A stretch of 64,000 bases of DNA, taken from Virgisporangium aurantiacum (GTDB lineage: Bacteria > Actinomycetota > Actinomycetes > Mycobacteriales > Micromonosporaceae). Of the stretch, positions 51,575-60,480 are shown in pieces. A program made the position numbers and the translations under genes. The DNA lies in contig NZ_BOPG01000032.1 of assembly GCF_016863635.1 (NCBI RefSeq), positions 1 through 64,000 of the forward strand. Direction: 5' to 3'. The notes beneath the pieces were generated by a model that saw nothing but the letters and a program-made list of their open reading frames with translations, was not told the DNA's origin and ran no database searches. The number at the start of each line of letters is the position of its first letter. Position 1 is the first letter of the stretch.

Positions 51575-52087
51575 ATGGCGGATGCCATCGACGAGGAGTT
51601 CGGCCAGTTCGTCCGCTCCCGGTTGCCGGGCCTACGGAGAGCCGCCCACCTGCTGTGCGGCGACTGGACCCGGGGCGATGACGTCGTGCAGCGCACACTG
51701 ACCGACGTCTACGTGAAGTGGAAGCGGATCCGGCAGGTGGACAACCTCGACGCGTACGTGCGGGCGGTCCTGGTGCACCGCGTCATCGACGAGCAACGCC
51801 GGGGCTGGGCGCGCGTGCGGTTGGTCGACCGGGTGCCGGACGTCGGCGGCGACGACGTGCGGCTGGACAACGTGCCGGCCGAGGTCGACGTGCGCGCGGC
51901 GCTGGCCGAACTGTCGCCGCGCCAGCGGGCCGTGCTGGTGCTGCGCTTCTTCTACGACATGTCGGTCGAACAGACCGCTGACGCGCTGCGTTGTTCGCCG
52001 GGCACGGTCAAGAGCCAGACCTCGGTCGCGCTGGCCGCGATGCGTCGCCGGCTCACACCGTCGCTCACGGAACTGGGGAGGAACTAG
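51575..52087 (+). CDS. SigE-family ECF RNA polymerase sigma factor
   Basis: 170 residues from ATG 51575 with GGAGG upstream. Region 2 (about 10-75, HLLCGDWTRGDDVVQRTLTDVYVKW) and region 4 (about 108-158, LSPRQRAVLVLRFFYDMSVEQTADALR). Close in kind to the first SigE-family factor at 37982 (same CGDxxxADDxVQ and SVExTADA signatures). The next gene starts at the base after its stop, forming a sigma/membrane-partner pair. Confidence 0.92.
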   Translation: MADAIDEEFGQFVRSRLPGLRRAAHLLCGDWTRGDDVVQRTLTDVYVKWKRIRQVDNLDAYVRAVLVHRVIDEQRRGWARVRLVDRVPDVGGDDVRLDNVPAEVDVRAALAELSPRQRAVLVLRFFYDMSVEQTADALRCSPGTVKSQTSVALAAMRRRLTPSLTELGRN

Positions 52088-53233
52088 ATGCTGGACGAAC
52101 AACGGATGCAGGTGCTCCTGCACGAGGATCCGCCGGGTGGCGTGCCGGAGTCGCTGGTCGACCTCGACCGGGTGTTCGCCGACGGACGGCGCCGTCGCCG
52201 TCGCCGGCACCTGCTCGTGACCGGAGGCGCCGGCGCGCTCGCGCTGGCCGTGGTCGCGGGGTTGGGCGTGGCGCTGCCGTCGACGCCGGCGCCGACGGTG
52301 CGACCCGCCGTGCCGCCGGCACGCGTCACGGTCGCCGGGTTCGATCCGCTGCTGTATCTGCGGATCGCGCCGGGCTGGCTGCCCGACGGGGCGCGGACGG
52401 TCATGGGGCCGCAGATGACGGCGGCGAGCCAGTCGGTCTCGTACAGCGTGGGCGACGGCGACACGCCGCAGTCCACCGATGTCACCATCACGATGTACGC
52501 ACCGGGGTTCACGCCGTTCTTCCTCGGCCCGAAGACGGAGAACCAGCTCGACTTCTCGACGTCGCCGACCGAGCCGGTCGGGTCGGCGCCGGCCCGGTCG
52601 TACACGATCGAGACGCACTACAAGCCCGGTGAGCCGCACACCCGTCCGGTCCTGAACGGCATCGTGTGGCAGTACGAGCCGGGTGCGTACGCGGTCGTCG
52701 GCGGGCAGGCACCCGGAACGGTCGAGCAGAACCAGACGATCTGGCGGCGCATCGCGCAGCAGGTCCGGTTCGACGGTTCCACGCCGGTGCCGGTGGACGT
52801 CACGGTGGCGCACGTGCCACCGTCGCTCGCGCTGATCTCGGCGAACCGCGAGACGCGTCCGAACGTCACCACGATGCTGGTGTTCAACGACGAGTCCTAC
52901 CTCTCGGGCGAGGGCCGCAGCGACGGCGTGTCGGTCGCCGTGGTGCCGACCTTCCTGTTGACCGACAACGGCGGCGCCACCGCGAAGGACGGTCGGCCGC
53001 TGACGCCGCCCGAGGTGCGTCAGGTCGATGGGCACCAGGTGTACGTGCTGGTCACCGGAGACCGGCTCTTGGTCGCGATGGCCTACGACGGCACGCACAA
53101 CGTCATCGTGTCGGCACAGGGCCGCGCGGGCGGGTCGGTGCCGATCAGCGTCGAGGACGCGATCGCGATGCTGACGTCCGTCCGGCTCATCCCCGACCGG
53201 GCCGACTGGACCACCGACCCGATCCGCGACTGA
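52088..53233 (+). CDS. Single-pass membrane protein, probable sigma partner
   Basis: 381 residues; ATG immediately after the sigma stop, with GGGGAGGA inside the sigma 3' end. Cytosolic N-terminus of ~40 residues with a very basic stretch (GRRRRRRRHLL), one membrane helix (about 42-63), and a ~310-residue extracytoplasmic part rich in beta strands. This is the standard Micromonosporaceae arrangement for a SigE-family partner, so it may act as anti-sigma or signal receiver, though no known anti-sigma motif is seen. Confidence 0.75.
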   Translation: MLDEQRMQVLLHEDPPGGVPESLVDLDRVFADGRRRRRRRHLLVTGGAGALALAVVAGLGVALPSTPAPTVRPAVPPARVTVAGFDPLLYLRIAPGWLPDGARTVMGPQMTAASQSVSYSVGDGDTPQSTDVTITMYAPGFTPFFLGPKTENQLDFSTSPTEPVGSAPARSYTIETHYKPGEPHTRPVLNGIVWQYEPGAYAVVGGQAPGTVEQNQTIWRRIAQQVRFDGSTPVPVDVTVAHVPPSLALISANRETRPNVTTMLVFNDESYLSGEGRSDGVSVAVVPTFLLTDNGGATAKDGRPLTPPEVRQVDGHQVYVLVTGDRLLVAMAYDGTHNVIVSAQGRAGGSVPISVEDAIAMLTSVRLIPDRADWTTDPIRD

Positions 53234-53311
53234 CGACCCCGTGTCGTGCTCCCGACACCGGCGCGCCGCCGAAAAGTGTTGGTCGGCGGACGGTCCGGAG
53301 CTCTTGCCGGC

Positions 53312-54382
53312 ATGCGAATCTCCAGAATCCTCGTGCTCGTCTGTGTTCTCTCCTCCATAGCGGTGGCCGAGCCGGCGGCGGCCGCTCCCGACCCCCCGAT
53401 CGGCACGATCGTTCCGCCGATCGAGGGCTACGTGTGGGGCTGGCAACCGACCGCCGCCAGCTACACCTCGACCACCGGGTACGAGCACAACTCGGCCGGC
53501 GGCGCCGTACAGATCACCCGCACCGGTGTCGGCCGGTACACGGTCCGGTTCGTCACCATGGCCGGGCAGGGCGGCGTCGCGCACGTCAGCGCGTACGGCG
53601 GCAACACCATCTGCACGGTGACCAACTGGGGACCGGTCGCCGGCGACGAGCTCATCAACCTGCGCTGCTTCACCGCCGCGGGCGCGGCGGCGGACAGCCG
53701 GTTCGTCGCACACGTCTCGAACCGGAAGGACGGTGCCGCGCGCGGCTACCTGTACAGCAACGACGCCACCCCGCCCGTCGGCGGGTACGTGCCGTTGCCC
53801 GGGTACTCGTACGACTCCACCGGGCAGCAGATCGCGGTGTTCGGCGAGGGGACCGGCTCGTACGCCGTCGAGCTCGGGGCGTTCGGCCAGGACATCGGCG
53901 GGGACTGGCGGTCGGGCGCGCTGCGGGTGACCGCGTACGGGACGACCGCGGTGACCTGTCAGGTGATGGACCCCGACCTCTTCGTCGACCCGGGCGTGCT
54001 GCGGGTGCGCTGCTTCGACACCGCCGGCAACCCGGCCAACAGCCGGTTCGTGCTCTCCTACAGCCGGGCGGTGGTGCCGGTGTCGGCCACCGTCGACAAC
54101 TACGGCGCCGCCCCGACCGCGGCCGGCTGGTCCAGCCCGGGCAACGTCGCCCCGGTGATCACCGAGGTCGACGACGACGGGGACTACATCGTCGCGTTCG
54201 CCGGAGCCGGCGCGGCGGGCGGGCACGCGTTCGCCGGCATCATGGGCACCCCGCCGATGTACTGCACGATCTTCTCGTGGACCGTCAGCGGTGGTGCGCT
54301 GAACCTGCGGGTCCGGTGCTACCAGCCGGGCGGCGGCCAGCTCAACCCGGCCGTCCTGTTCACCGTCGGGTTCCTCACCTGA
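53312..54382 (+). CDS. Secreted three-repeat protein
   Basis: 356 residues from ATG 53312. Sec signal 1-26 (ISRILVLVCVLSSIAVAEPAAA). Three ~100-residue repeats: each opens with an 'A-x-Y...G-x-x-x-x' strand, has GRYTVRFVTMAGQGG / GSYAVELGAFGQDIGG / GDYIVAFAGAGAAGG, a mid Cys (ICTV, TCQV, YCTI), a second Cys in LRCFTAAG / VRCFDTAG / VRCYQPGG, and ends SRFVAHV / SRFVLSY / PAVLFTV. So each repeat is a disulphide-closed beta domain. Function unknown; it follows the sigma operon by ~80 nt. Confidence 0.75.
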   Translation: MRISRILVLVCVLSSIAVAEPAAAAPDPPIGTIVPPIEGYVWGWQPTAASYTSTTGYEHNSAGGAVQITRTGVGRYTVRFVTMAGQGGVAHVSAYGGNTICTVTNWGPVAGDELINLRCFTAAGAAADSRFVAHVSNRKDGAARGYLYSNDATPPVGGYVPLPGYSYDSTGQQIAVFGEGTGSYAVELGAFGQDIGGDWRSGALRVTAYGTTAVTCQVMDPDLFVDPGVLRVRCFDTAGNPANSRFVLSYSRAVVPVSATVDNYGAAPTAAGWSSPGNVAPVITEVDDDGDYIVAFAGAGAAGGHAFAGIMGTPPMYCTIFSWTVSGGALNLRVRCYQPGGGQLNPAVLFTVGFLT

Positions 54383-54472
54383 CAGACATCGGGATCGGTC
54401 GTTATCCGACCATGACCGGAATGTGAGCATCCCGTAGTGGGCGCGGCGGCCCGGGGCCGGTTCAGTTGATCC

Positions 54473-55012
54473 ATGACGAGGAGGCCACCGCGCAAGGCCG
54501 TGATGCTGATGGTGGCCGTGCTGGCCGCCGTACTGGCCGGATACGGGCTCTACTGGTACGCACCCTGGATGCGGGCGTACGACACCACGGTGAACGACCC
54601 GCTCTCCACCCGCCCGCCGGGGGAACCCGATCCGACCCGCACCAACGCCGTCGAGCTGTACATGCAGTCCACCGGCACCTTCGTCGCCCAGCGGCACAAG
54701 ACGTCCGGTCGGGTCCAGGTTGTTCTCCCGGAGGGGCGGGCGGGGGCGGAGGCCCAGCTCGAACTCATCGACTTCGAAACCGTCAACGGCCCCGATCTGG
54801 AGGTGTGGCTGTCCGATCAACCCGTCCAGCACGACAGGTCGGGCTGGCGGGTGTACGGCACCGGCCAGCATATGAAGCTGGGCGCGTTGAAGGGCAACAA
54901 GGGCAACCAGACGTACATCATTCCCAACGACAGACGTGAGTGGTCGACGCGCAGCGTCGTGATCTGGAGCGCGCGGCACGACGTCGCCTACGGCGCCGCC
55001 GCCGTGGACTGA
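54473..55012 (+). CDS. Membrane-anchored DM13-domain protein
   Basis: 179 residues. One N-terminal membrane helix (about 8-30), short linker, then a DM13 domain (about 68-178): GTFVAQRHKTSGRVQVV, LELIDFETVNGPDLEVWLS, LGALKGNKGNQTYIIP and VVIWSARHDVAYG. DM13 domains are cytochrome-like beta domains predicted to take part in extracellular redox; many have a Cys in the VVIWCxxF position, which here is Ser. Ends adjacent to the convergent membrane gene. Confidence 0.85.
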   Translation: MTRRPPRKAVMLMVAVLAAVLAGYGLYWYAPWMRAYDTTVNDPLSTRPPGEPDPTRTNAVELYMQSTGTFVAQRHKTSGRVQVVLPEGRAGAEAQLELIDFETVNGPDLEVWLSDQPVQHDRSGWRVYGTGQHMKLGALKGNKGNQTYIIPNDRREWSTRSVVIWSARHDVAYGAAAVD

Positions 55013-56749
55013 TCAGCGGACGTCCCAGATCCACGCGTCGGCCACCAGCCGGCCCGGGCCGGCCAGCCCGTCGACCACCCGGCGCAGCTCGGTCGCCATC
55101 GGATGGTCGGCGGGCAGCACGAGCGTCGTCACCCCGAGGTTCCGGAAGTCGGCCACCGCGCCGGCCCGCAGCGTGGTCGTCACCTCGATGGACATGTCCC
55201 GCTCGGCGACGTCCAGCAGCATCGACAGCGTCGGCGCATAGACCGGCCCGAACATCCCGGTGCGATCGGACGTGCGGGGATCGGGCGCGAGAAAGTAGCC
55301 ACCGACGATCCTGAAGTCCAGCCCGGTGGCCGTCTGCCACTGCATCGCGCGCAGGCCCGGCCCCCAACCGGGCGGCAGGCCGAGAACGACCGCGTCGCGC
55401 GGGAGGTGGTCGCGGTAGATCCCGGTGGTGAAGAACGCCGGTACGGGTGGACGCGCCGCCGCCGGCACCGGCGTCGGCACCAGCGGACCGAGCATCAGGG
55501 CCAGCACCACCAGCCCCGCCACCCGCGCTCCGGTCGCAGGCGCCCGGTCGGCCGGCTCCGTCACCAGCCGGTCGTACCGGACCACCGCGATCGCCAACAG
55601 GCAGCCGACCACCGGCGTGACGACCAGCGCCAACCGTGTCGGCACCACGGAGTCGAACAGCGGCAGCCCGTCGAGCGCTCCCCACGGCATCGGCACCCGC
55701 AGGTCGGCACCGGCCAGCCGCGGCCGCGAACCGAGCGACAGCACCGCGAAGACGAACCCGGTGCCGGCCAGCGCCCGCACGACGGCGTCGCGCCGCAGCC
55801 AGACCACGACCACGGCGAGCGCCAGCAGCAGCGGAAAGCCGAAGAACGAGTTCTCCTCGGTCGCGTTCTGCGTCAACGCGTTCACGATCCGGAGGTCACC
55901 ACCCAGGGACCGGCGGGCGAACGCCCAGTACGAGGCCAGGTCGGCGCCGTACAGCACGACGTCGTCGGGCAGCCCGTGGTACGCCCCGCGGCCGAAGAAC
56001 TGCAGATACAACGGGTAGGCCAGCACCGCGCCCGCGGCCAGCGCCGTCGTGGCGAGGCTGAGCAACGCACCACGGACGCGGGGGAGCACCTCCCCCGGCC
56101 GCGACGCCGCGTAGACGCTCACGAACACGCCCAGCGCGAGAGCGGTGAACAGCAGCAGTTCCTCGTTGATGAACGCCTGCACCACGACCAGCCCGGCCAG
56201 TACCAGGCCGCGCCGCGCGTGCCCGCCGCCCGGCCCGCCCAACCGCAGCACGACGAGCACGATGAACGGCAGCACGAACTGCGCCACGATGTTCGGGTGG
56301 CCGTTCGCGTGCGAGATCATGGCCGGCGCGAACCCGCAGAACGCCCCGCCGACCGCCGCGGCCGCCCGGTGGTTCAGCAACCGGCACAGAACGAAGAACC
56401 ACGCGGACGCCGTGCCGGCCAGCGCGAGCGTGTCGACGACCACGAACGTCGTGTCGGCGCCGAACATCAGGGTCACCGGCGCCAGCGGCAGCGCGAGGGC
56501 CAGCACTGAGGTGTTTGCCATCAGGTTGACGCCGTAGGGCGCGTTCAGTTTGGCCGTGAACAACGGGTTCTCGAGGTGGGCGACCGCGTTGGCGCCGTTG
56601 GTGAGGAACCACTCGAACTGCACCTGGTCCGGATAGTTGTCCCGGAGCACGAGGCCACCGGGATCGGCCCACAGGTTGTGCAGCACCACGACGGCGCCCA
56701 CGAGGTAGACCACGTACGGCAGCGCCCGCACGGTCAACCGTTCCGTCAT
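55013..56749 (-). CDS. Polytopic membrane protein, GT-C-like
   Basis: 578 residues from ATG 56749, which shares a base with the upstream stop (TGATG). About twelve helices and a ~130-residue C-terminal outside domain. The first outside loop (VLRDNYPDQVQFEWFLTNGANAV) with Asp/Glu and the NEEENSFFG-like loop (ATEENSFFGFP) resemble PMT/GT-C family glycosyltransferases, which use polyprenyl-linked sugars. Substrate unknown. Translationally coupled to a histidine phosphatase. Confidence 0.68.
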   Translation of the reverse strand: MTERLTVRALPYVVYLVGAVVVLHNLWADPGGLVLRDNYPDQVQFEWFLTNGANAVAHLENPLFTAKLNAPYGVNLMANTSVLALALPLAPVTLMFGADTTFVVVDTLALAGTASAWFFVLCRLLNHRAAAAVGGAFCGFAPAMISHANGHPNIVAQFVLPFIVLVVLRLGGPGGGHARRGLVLAGLVVVQAFINEELLLFTALALGVFVSVYAASRPGEVLPRVRGALLSLATTALAAGAVLAYPLYLQFFGRGAYHGLPDDVVLYGADLASYWAFARRSLGGDLRIVNALTQNATEENSFFGFPLLLALAVVVVWLRRDAVVRALAGTGFVFAVLSLGSRPRLAGADLRVPMPWGALDGLPLFDSVVPTRLALVVTPVVGCLLAIAVVRYDRLVTEPADRAPATGARVAGLVVLALMLGPLVPTPVPAAARPPVPAFFTTGIYRDHLPRDAVVLGLPPGWGPGLRAMQWQTATGLDFRIVGGYFLAPDPRTSDRTGMFGPVYAPTLSMLLDVAERDMSIEVTTTLRAGAVADFRNLGVTTLVLPADHPMATELRRVVDGLAGPGRLVADAWIWDVR

Positions 56750-57318
56750 CAGCCGCGAGGGTCGATCGAGTAGATGACGTCGTGGGGTTGGACACCCGCG
56801 AGCGCCTCGTCCGGATCGAGGCCGAGCAGGTGCCGTCGCAGCATGCGTCCGATCATCTCGTGGGAGACGAGCAGGGGCCGACGGGCCGGGTAGCCGCCGA
56901 TCCGGGCGAGCGCGTGGCCCGCGCGGACGTCGGCGTCGGCGTAGCTTTCGCCGTCGGGGAACGACCAGCCGTACTTGTCCGCCGAGCGCCGGCGCCAGCT
57001 GTCGGGATCCCGGGCGTCGATCTCCTCGTCGGTCAGGCCGGCGAAGCTGCCGTGGTGGACCTCGGCCAGCTCGTCGATCGCGACGACCGGCAGCCCGAGG
57101 TGGCCCCCGATGATGTCCGCGGTCGCCCGGGCCCGCCCCAACGGGCTGGCGAAGATCGCGTCGACCGCGTGCGGCCGCAGGTGCGCGGCATGACGGTGGG
57201 CCTGCTCGACCCCGCCGGCGGTCAGCGGCGAGTCGAGCTGACCCTGTCGACGTCGTTGCAGGTTCCACTCGGTCTGGCCGTGTCGGGCCAGGAACACGCG
57301 GTCCCATCGGATGTCCAC
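56749..57318 (-). CDS. Histidine phosphatase family protein
   Basis: 189 residues from GTG 57318. The phosphatase motif ARHGQTEWN gives the phospho-accepting His near residue 13; second His in SHEMIGRML (near 150), acid in ELAEVHHGSFAGL. These are the residues of the phosphoglycerate-mutase-like clade. It hydrolyses a small phosphate ester or sugar phosphate, which suits its coupling to the following GT-C-like membrane gene, but the substrate is not known. Confidence 0.9.
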   Translation of the reverse strand: MDIRWDRVFLARHGQTEWNLQRRRQGQLDSPLTAGGVEQAHRHAAHLRPHAVDAIFASPLGRARATADIIGGHLGLPVVAIDELAEVHHGSFAGLTDEEIDARDPDSWRRRSADKYGWSFPDGESYADADVRAGHALARIGGYPARRPLLVSHEMIGRMLRRHLLGLDPDEALAGVQPHDVIYSIDPRG

Positions 57319-57470
57319 CCCGCCATCCTGCCGGACCGGGCGGGACGGCCGGGCCGGCCGGGCGCGCGACGATTTGATCTCGGATCGGCATCGCGATCGA
57401 TCGATGGCGGTATGGTGGCGGTCCCCGGGAACCATCGATGAGCTGCAATCGTTGATGAGGAGGTCGCGCC

Positions 57471-58469
57471 ATGCGCACGACCAGGACCATCGTCGCGATC
57501 GCCGCCGTCTCACTCGCCGCCGCCTGTTCCGGTACCGGCGGCTCCGACGACGGCGACGCCGGAAACTACCCCGACGACAACATCACCTTCATCGTGCCGT
57601 TCAGCGCGGGCGGCCCGACCGACACCGTGACCCGCATGATCGCCGAGCCCATGGCCAAGGAGCTCGGCGTCAAGATCGTCGTCCAGAACAAGGAGGGCGC
57701 GGGCGGCACCGTGGGCGCCGGCGAGGTCGCGCGGGCCAAGCCGGACGGCTACACGGTGCTCATGCACCACATCGGCATGTCCACGGCGCCCGCCCTGTAC
57801 AAGAACCTGCCCTACAAGCCGCTCGAGGACTTCGAGACGATCGGGCTCGTCACCGAGGTCCCGATGACGATCGTCGCCCGCAAGGACTTCGCGCCCGCGA
57901 CGCTGCCCGACCTCGTGACGTACGTGAAAGCCAACGCCGGCAAGGTGACGCTCGCCAACGCCGGCATCGGCGCCGCGTCCCACCTGTGCGGACTGCTGTT
58001 CCAGCACGCCGCCGGCGTCAAGCTCCAGGAGGTCCCGTACCAGGGCACCGGCCCCGCGCTGACCGACCTCGTCGGTGGCCAGGTCGACTTCATGTGCGAC
58101 CAGACCACCAACACCACCGGCCAGATCACCGCGGGCAAGGTGAAGGCGTACGCGGTCACCACCCCGGAGCGGGTCAAGAGCCTGCCCGACCTGAAGACCA
58201 CCGCCGAACTCGGGATGCCCCAGCTCCAGGTCAGCGTGTGGCACGGCCTGTACGCGCCGAAGGGCACGCCGAAGGCGATCGTCGAGAAGCTGTCCAACGC
58301 GCTGAAGAAGGCGCTGGCCAACCAGGCGGTCATCGACCAGATGGCCAAGCTCGGCACCGCGCCGGTACCGGCCGACGACGCGACGCCGCAGGCACACCGG
58401 GCCTACCTGGAGGAGCAGCTCACGACCTGGGCGAAGATCATCGCCGACGCCGGGGTCAAGGCAACCTGA
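57471..58469 (+). CDS. tctC: TctC-type substrate-binding lipoprotein
   Basis: 332 residues, ATG behind GAGGAGG. Lipobox LAAAC with Cys19. The rest is a Bug/TctC periplasmic-binding fold: FIVPFSAGGPTDTVTRMI near the front, EGAGGTVGAGEVARAKPDG, QGTGPALTDLVGGQVDFMCD. It captures tricarboxylates or related acids at the outer face and delivers them to the TctAB permease encoded next. Specific substrate not readable. Confidence 0.93.
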   Translation: MRTTRTIVAIAAVSLAAACSGTGGSDDGDAGNYPDDNITFIVPFSAGGPTDTVTRMIAEPMAKELGVKIVVQNKEGAGGTVGAGEVARAKPDGYTVLMHHIGMSTAPALYKNLPYKPLEDFETIGLVTEVPMTIVARKDFAPATLPDLVTYVKANAGKVTLANAGIGAASHLCGLLFQHAAGVKLQEVPYQGTGPALTDLVGGQVDFMCDQTTNTTGQITAGKVKAYAVTTPERVKSLPDLKTTAELGMPQLQVSVWHGLYAPKGTPKAIVEKLSNALKKALANQAVIDQMAKLGTAPVPADDATPQAHRAYLEEQLTTWAKIIADAGVKAT

Positions 58470-58470
58470 C

Positions 58471-58932
58471 GTGGAGCGTCGCCGGTCCTTCCCGGACGTC
58501 CTCGCCGGGGGAATCTTCGTCGTGATCGGTGGCGCGTTCGTGGTGGGGTCGCTCGGCTACGAGCTGGGCACCCCGCTGCGGATGGGCCCGGGCTACTTCC
58601 CCCTGCTGGTCGGCGTCATCGTCGTCGCGCTCGGCCTGGCGATCGTCCTCAAAGGACTGATCGCCGGCGAGGTGATCGCGTTCGGCGCGGTTCCCTGGCG
58701 CGCGGTCGCCGCGATCGTGGCCGCGTTGCTGTTCTTCGGCTTCACCGTCGACGGGCTCGGGTTCGTGCCGGCGTCGGCGGTGACCGCGTTGCTGACCACC
58801 CTGGCCAGTTCCCGGGTGCGGCCGCTGCGGGCCGTGCTGGTCGCCATCGGCCTCACGGTGGCCAGCACGCTCATCTTCGTCGTCGGCCTCCAGTTGCGGA
58901 TCCCGCTCTGGGGCCCGTGGCTCGGGGTCTGA
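58471..58932 (+). CDS. tctB: TctB-type small permease subunit
   Basis: 153 residues from GTG 58471, 1 nt after the tctC stop. Four membrane helices; GPGYFPLLVGVIVVALGLAIV is the usual TctB segment. TctB is the small membrane subunit of the tripartite tricarboxylate transporter and has no catalytic residues. Its stop overlaps the tctA start by one base (TGATG). Confidence 0.9.
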   Translation: MERRRSFPDVLAGGIFVVIGGAFVVGSLGYELGTPLRMGPGYFPLLVGVIVVALGLAIVLKGLIAGEVIAFGAVPWRAVAAIVAALLFFGFTVDGLGFVPASAVTALLTTLASSRVRPLRAVLVAIGLTVASTLIFVVGLQLRIPLWGPWLGV

Positions 58933-60458
58933 TGGAACTTCTCGACAATCTCGCGCTGGGCTTCTCGACCGCGCTGCTGGTCCAGAACGTCGTCTACTGC
59001 TTCATCGGCGTGCTGCTCGGCACGGCCGTCGGTGTGCTGCCCGGCATCGGCCCGACGGCGACGGTCGCCATGCTGCTGCCGATCACGTTCAACTTCGAGC
59101 CGGTGACCGCGCTGATCATGCTGGCCGGCATCTACTACGGCGCGCAGTACGGCGGCTCGACGACCGCCATCCTGATCAACCTGCCGGGCGAGTCGTCGGC
59201 GGCGGTCACCGCGCTCGACGGGCACGAGATGGCCCGCCAGGGCCGGGCCGGACCGGCTCTCGCCGTCGCCGCGATCGGGTCCTTCATCGCGGGCACGGCG
59301 GCCACCGTCGTGCTGGCCGTGGCGGCACCGCCGCTGGCCGAGGTCGCCCTGAAGTTCGGCCCGGCCGAGTACTTCGCGCTGGTGCTGTTCGGCCTCATCG
59401 TGTCGATCGCGCTGGCGCGCGGGTCGACGCTCAAGGCGCTGGCGATGATCGCCCTCGGCGTCATGTTCGGCACGGTGGGCCAGGACATCTACACCGGCAC
59501 GCCCCGGTTCGTGTTCGACCAGCGGGAACTGTACGGCGGCATCGACTTCGTCTCGGTCGCCGTCGGCCTGTTCGGGGTGGCGGAGATCCTGCGCAACCTG
59601 GAGAACGAGGCCACCCGCACCGCGATCGTCGGCAAGGTGACGAACCTGTGGCCGACCGCCGAGGACCGCCGCCGCGTCGTCGGTCCGATCCTGCGCGGCA
59701 CCGGCCTCGGCGCCGCGCTCGGCGTGCTGCCCGGCGGTGGGCACGTGCTCGCGTCGTTCACGTCGTACGCGGTGGAGAAGCGGGTCTCGAAGCGGCCGGA
59801 GGAGTTCGGGAAGGGCGCGATCGAGGGCGTCGCGGGTCCGGAGTCGGCGAACAACGCCGCGGCGCAGACGTCGTTCATCCCGCTGCTCACGCTGGGGCTG
59901 CCCGCGCATCCGGTGATGGCGCTGATGGTCGGCGCGTTCATCGTCCACGGCATCACCCCGGGGCCGAACGTCATCAACGACGAACCGGCACTGTTCTGGG
60001 GCCTGATCGCGTCGATGTGGATCGGCAACGCGCTGCTCCTGCTGCTGAACCTGCCACTGATCGGCATGTGGGTACGGATGCTGCGCATCCCGTACGAGGT
60101 GCTGTTCCCGATGATCATCCTGTTCGCCGCGATCGGCACGTACTCGTTGGCGCTCAACCCCTTCGACGTCTACGCGATCGTGTTCTTCGGGATCCTCGGG
60201 TACGTCCTCATCAAGTGCGGCTGCGAGCCCGCGCCGTTCCTGCTCGGTTTCGTGCTCGGGCCGCTGCTCGAGGAGAACCTGCGGCGGGCGCTCATCATCT
60301 CCCGGGGCGACCCGACGGTGTTCGTCACCCGTCCGCTCTCCGGCACGCTGCTGGCCCTGGCGGCGATGGCGCTGATCGTCACGGTCCTGCCGACGATCCG
60401 CCGGCGCCGCGACGAGGTCTTCACCGAGGACGAGGTCGGCAGCAGCCTGCCGTCGTAA
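58932..60458 (+). CDS. tctA: TctA-type large permease subunit
   Basis: 508 residues from ATG 58932. About eleven helices and the two TctA signature repeats: GVLPGIGPTATVAMLLP with YYGAQYGGSTTAILINLPGE in the first half, and GVLPGGGHVLASFTSY with GVAGPESANNAAAQTSFIPLLTLG in the second. It forms the channel for tricarboxylate uptake driven by an ion gradient. Complete length. No TctDE-type regulators in the window. Confidence 0.95.
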   Translation: MELLDNLALGFSTALLVQNVVYCFIGVLLGTAVGVLPGIGPTATVAMLLPITFNFEPVTALIMLAGIYYGAQYGGSTTAILINLPGESSAAVTALDGHEMARQGRAGPALAVAAIGSFIAGTAATVVLAVAAPPLAEVALKFGPAEYFALVLFGLIVSIALARGSTLKALAMIALGVMFGTVGQDIYTGTPRFVFDQRELYGGIDFVSVAVGLFGVAEILRNLENEATRTAIVGKVTNLWPTAEDRRRVVGPILRGTGLGAALGVLPGGGHVLASFTSYAVEKRVSKRPEEFGKGAIEGVAGPESANNAAAQTSFIPLLTLGLPAHPVMALMVGAFIVHGITPGPNVINDEPALFWGLIASMWIGNALLLLLNLPLIGMWVRMLRIPYEVLFPMIILFAAIGTYSLALNPFDVYAIVFFGILGYVLIKCGCEPAPFLLGFVLGPLLEENLRRALIISRGDPTVFVTRPLSGTLLALAAMALIVTVLPTIRRRRDEVFTEDEVGSSLPS

Positions 60459-60480
60459 CGACCGGTGCTACCGTGCGCCG

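Noticed and set aside
51632..54979. 1115-codon minus-strand open frame opposite the sigma, membrane-partner, secreted and DM13 genes
   Set aside because: Low-complexity Arg/His/Gly-rich translation with no domain, spanning four real genes; a by-product of high third-position GC.
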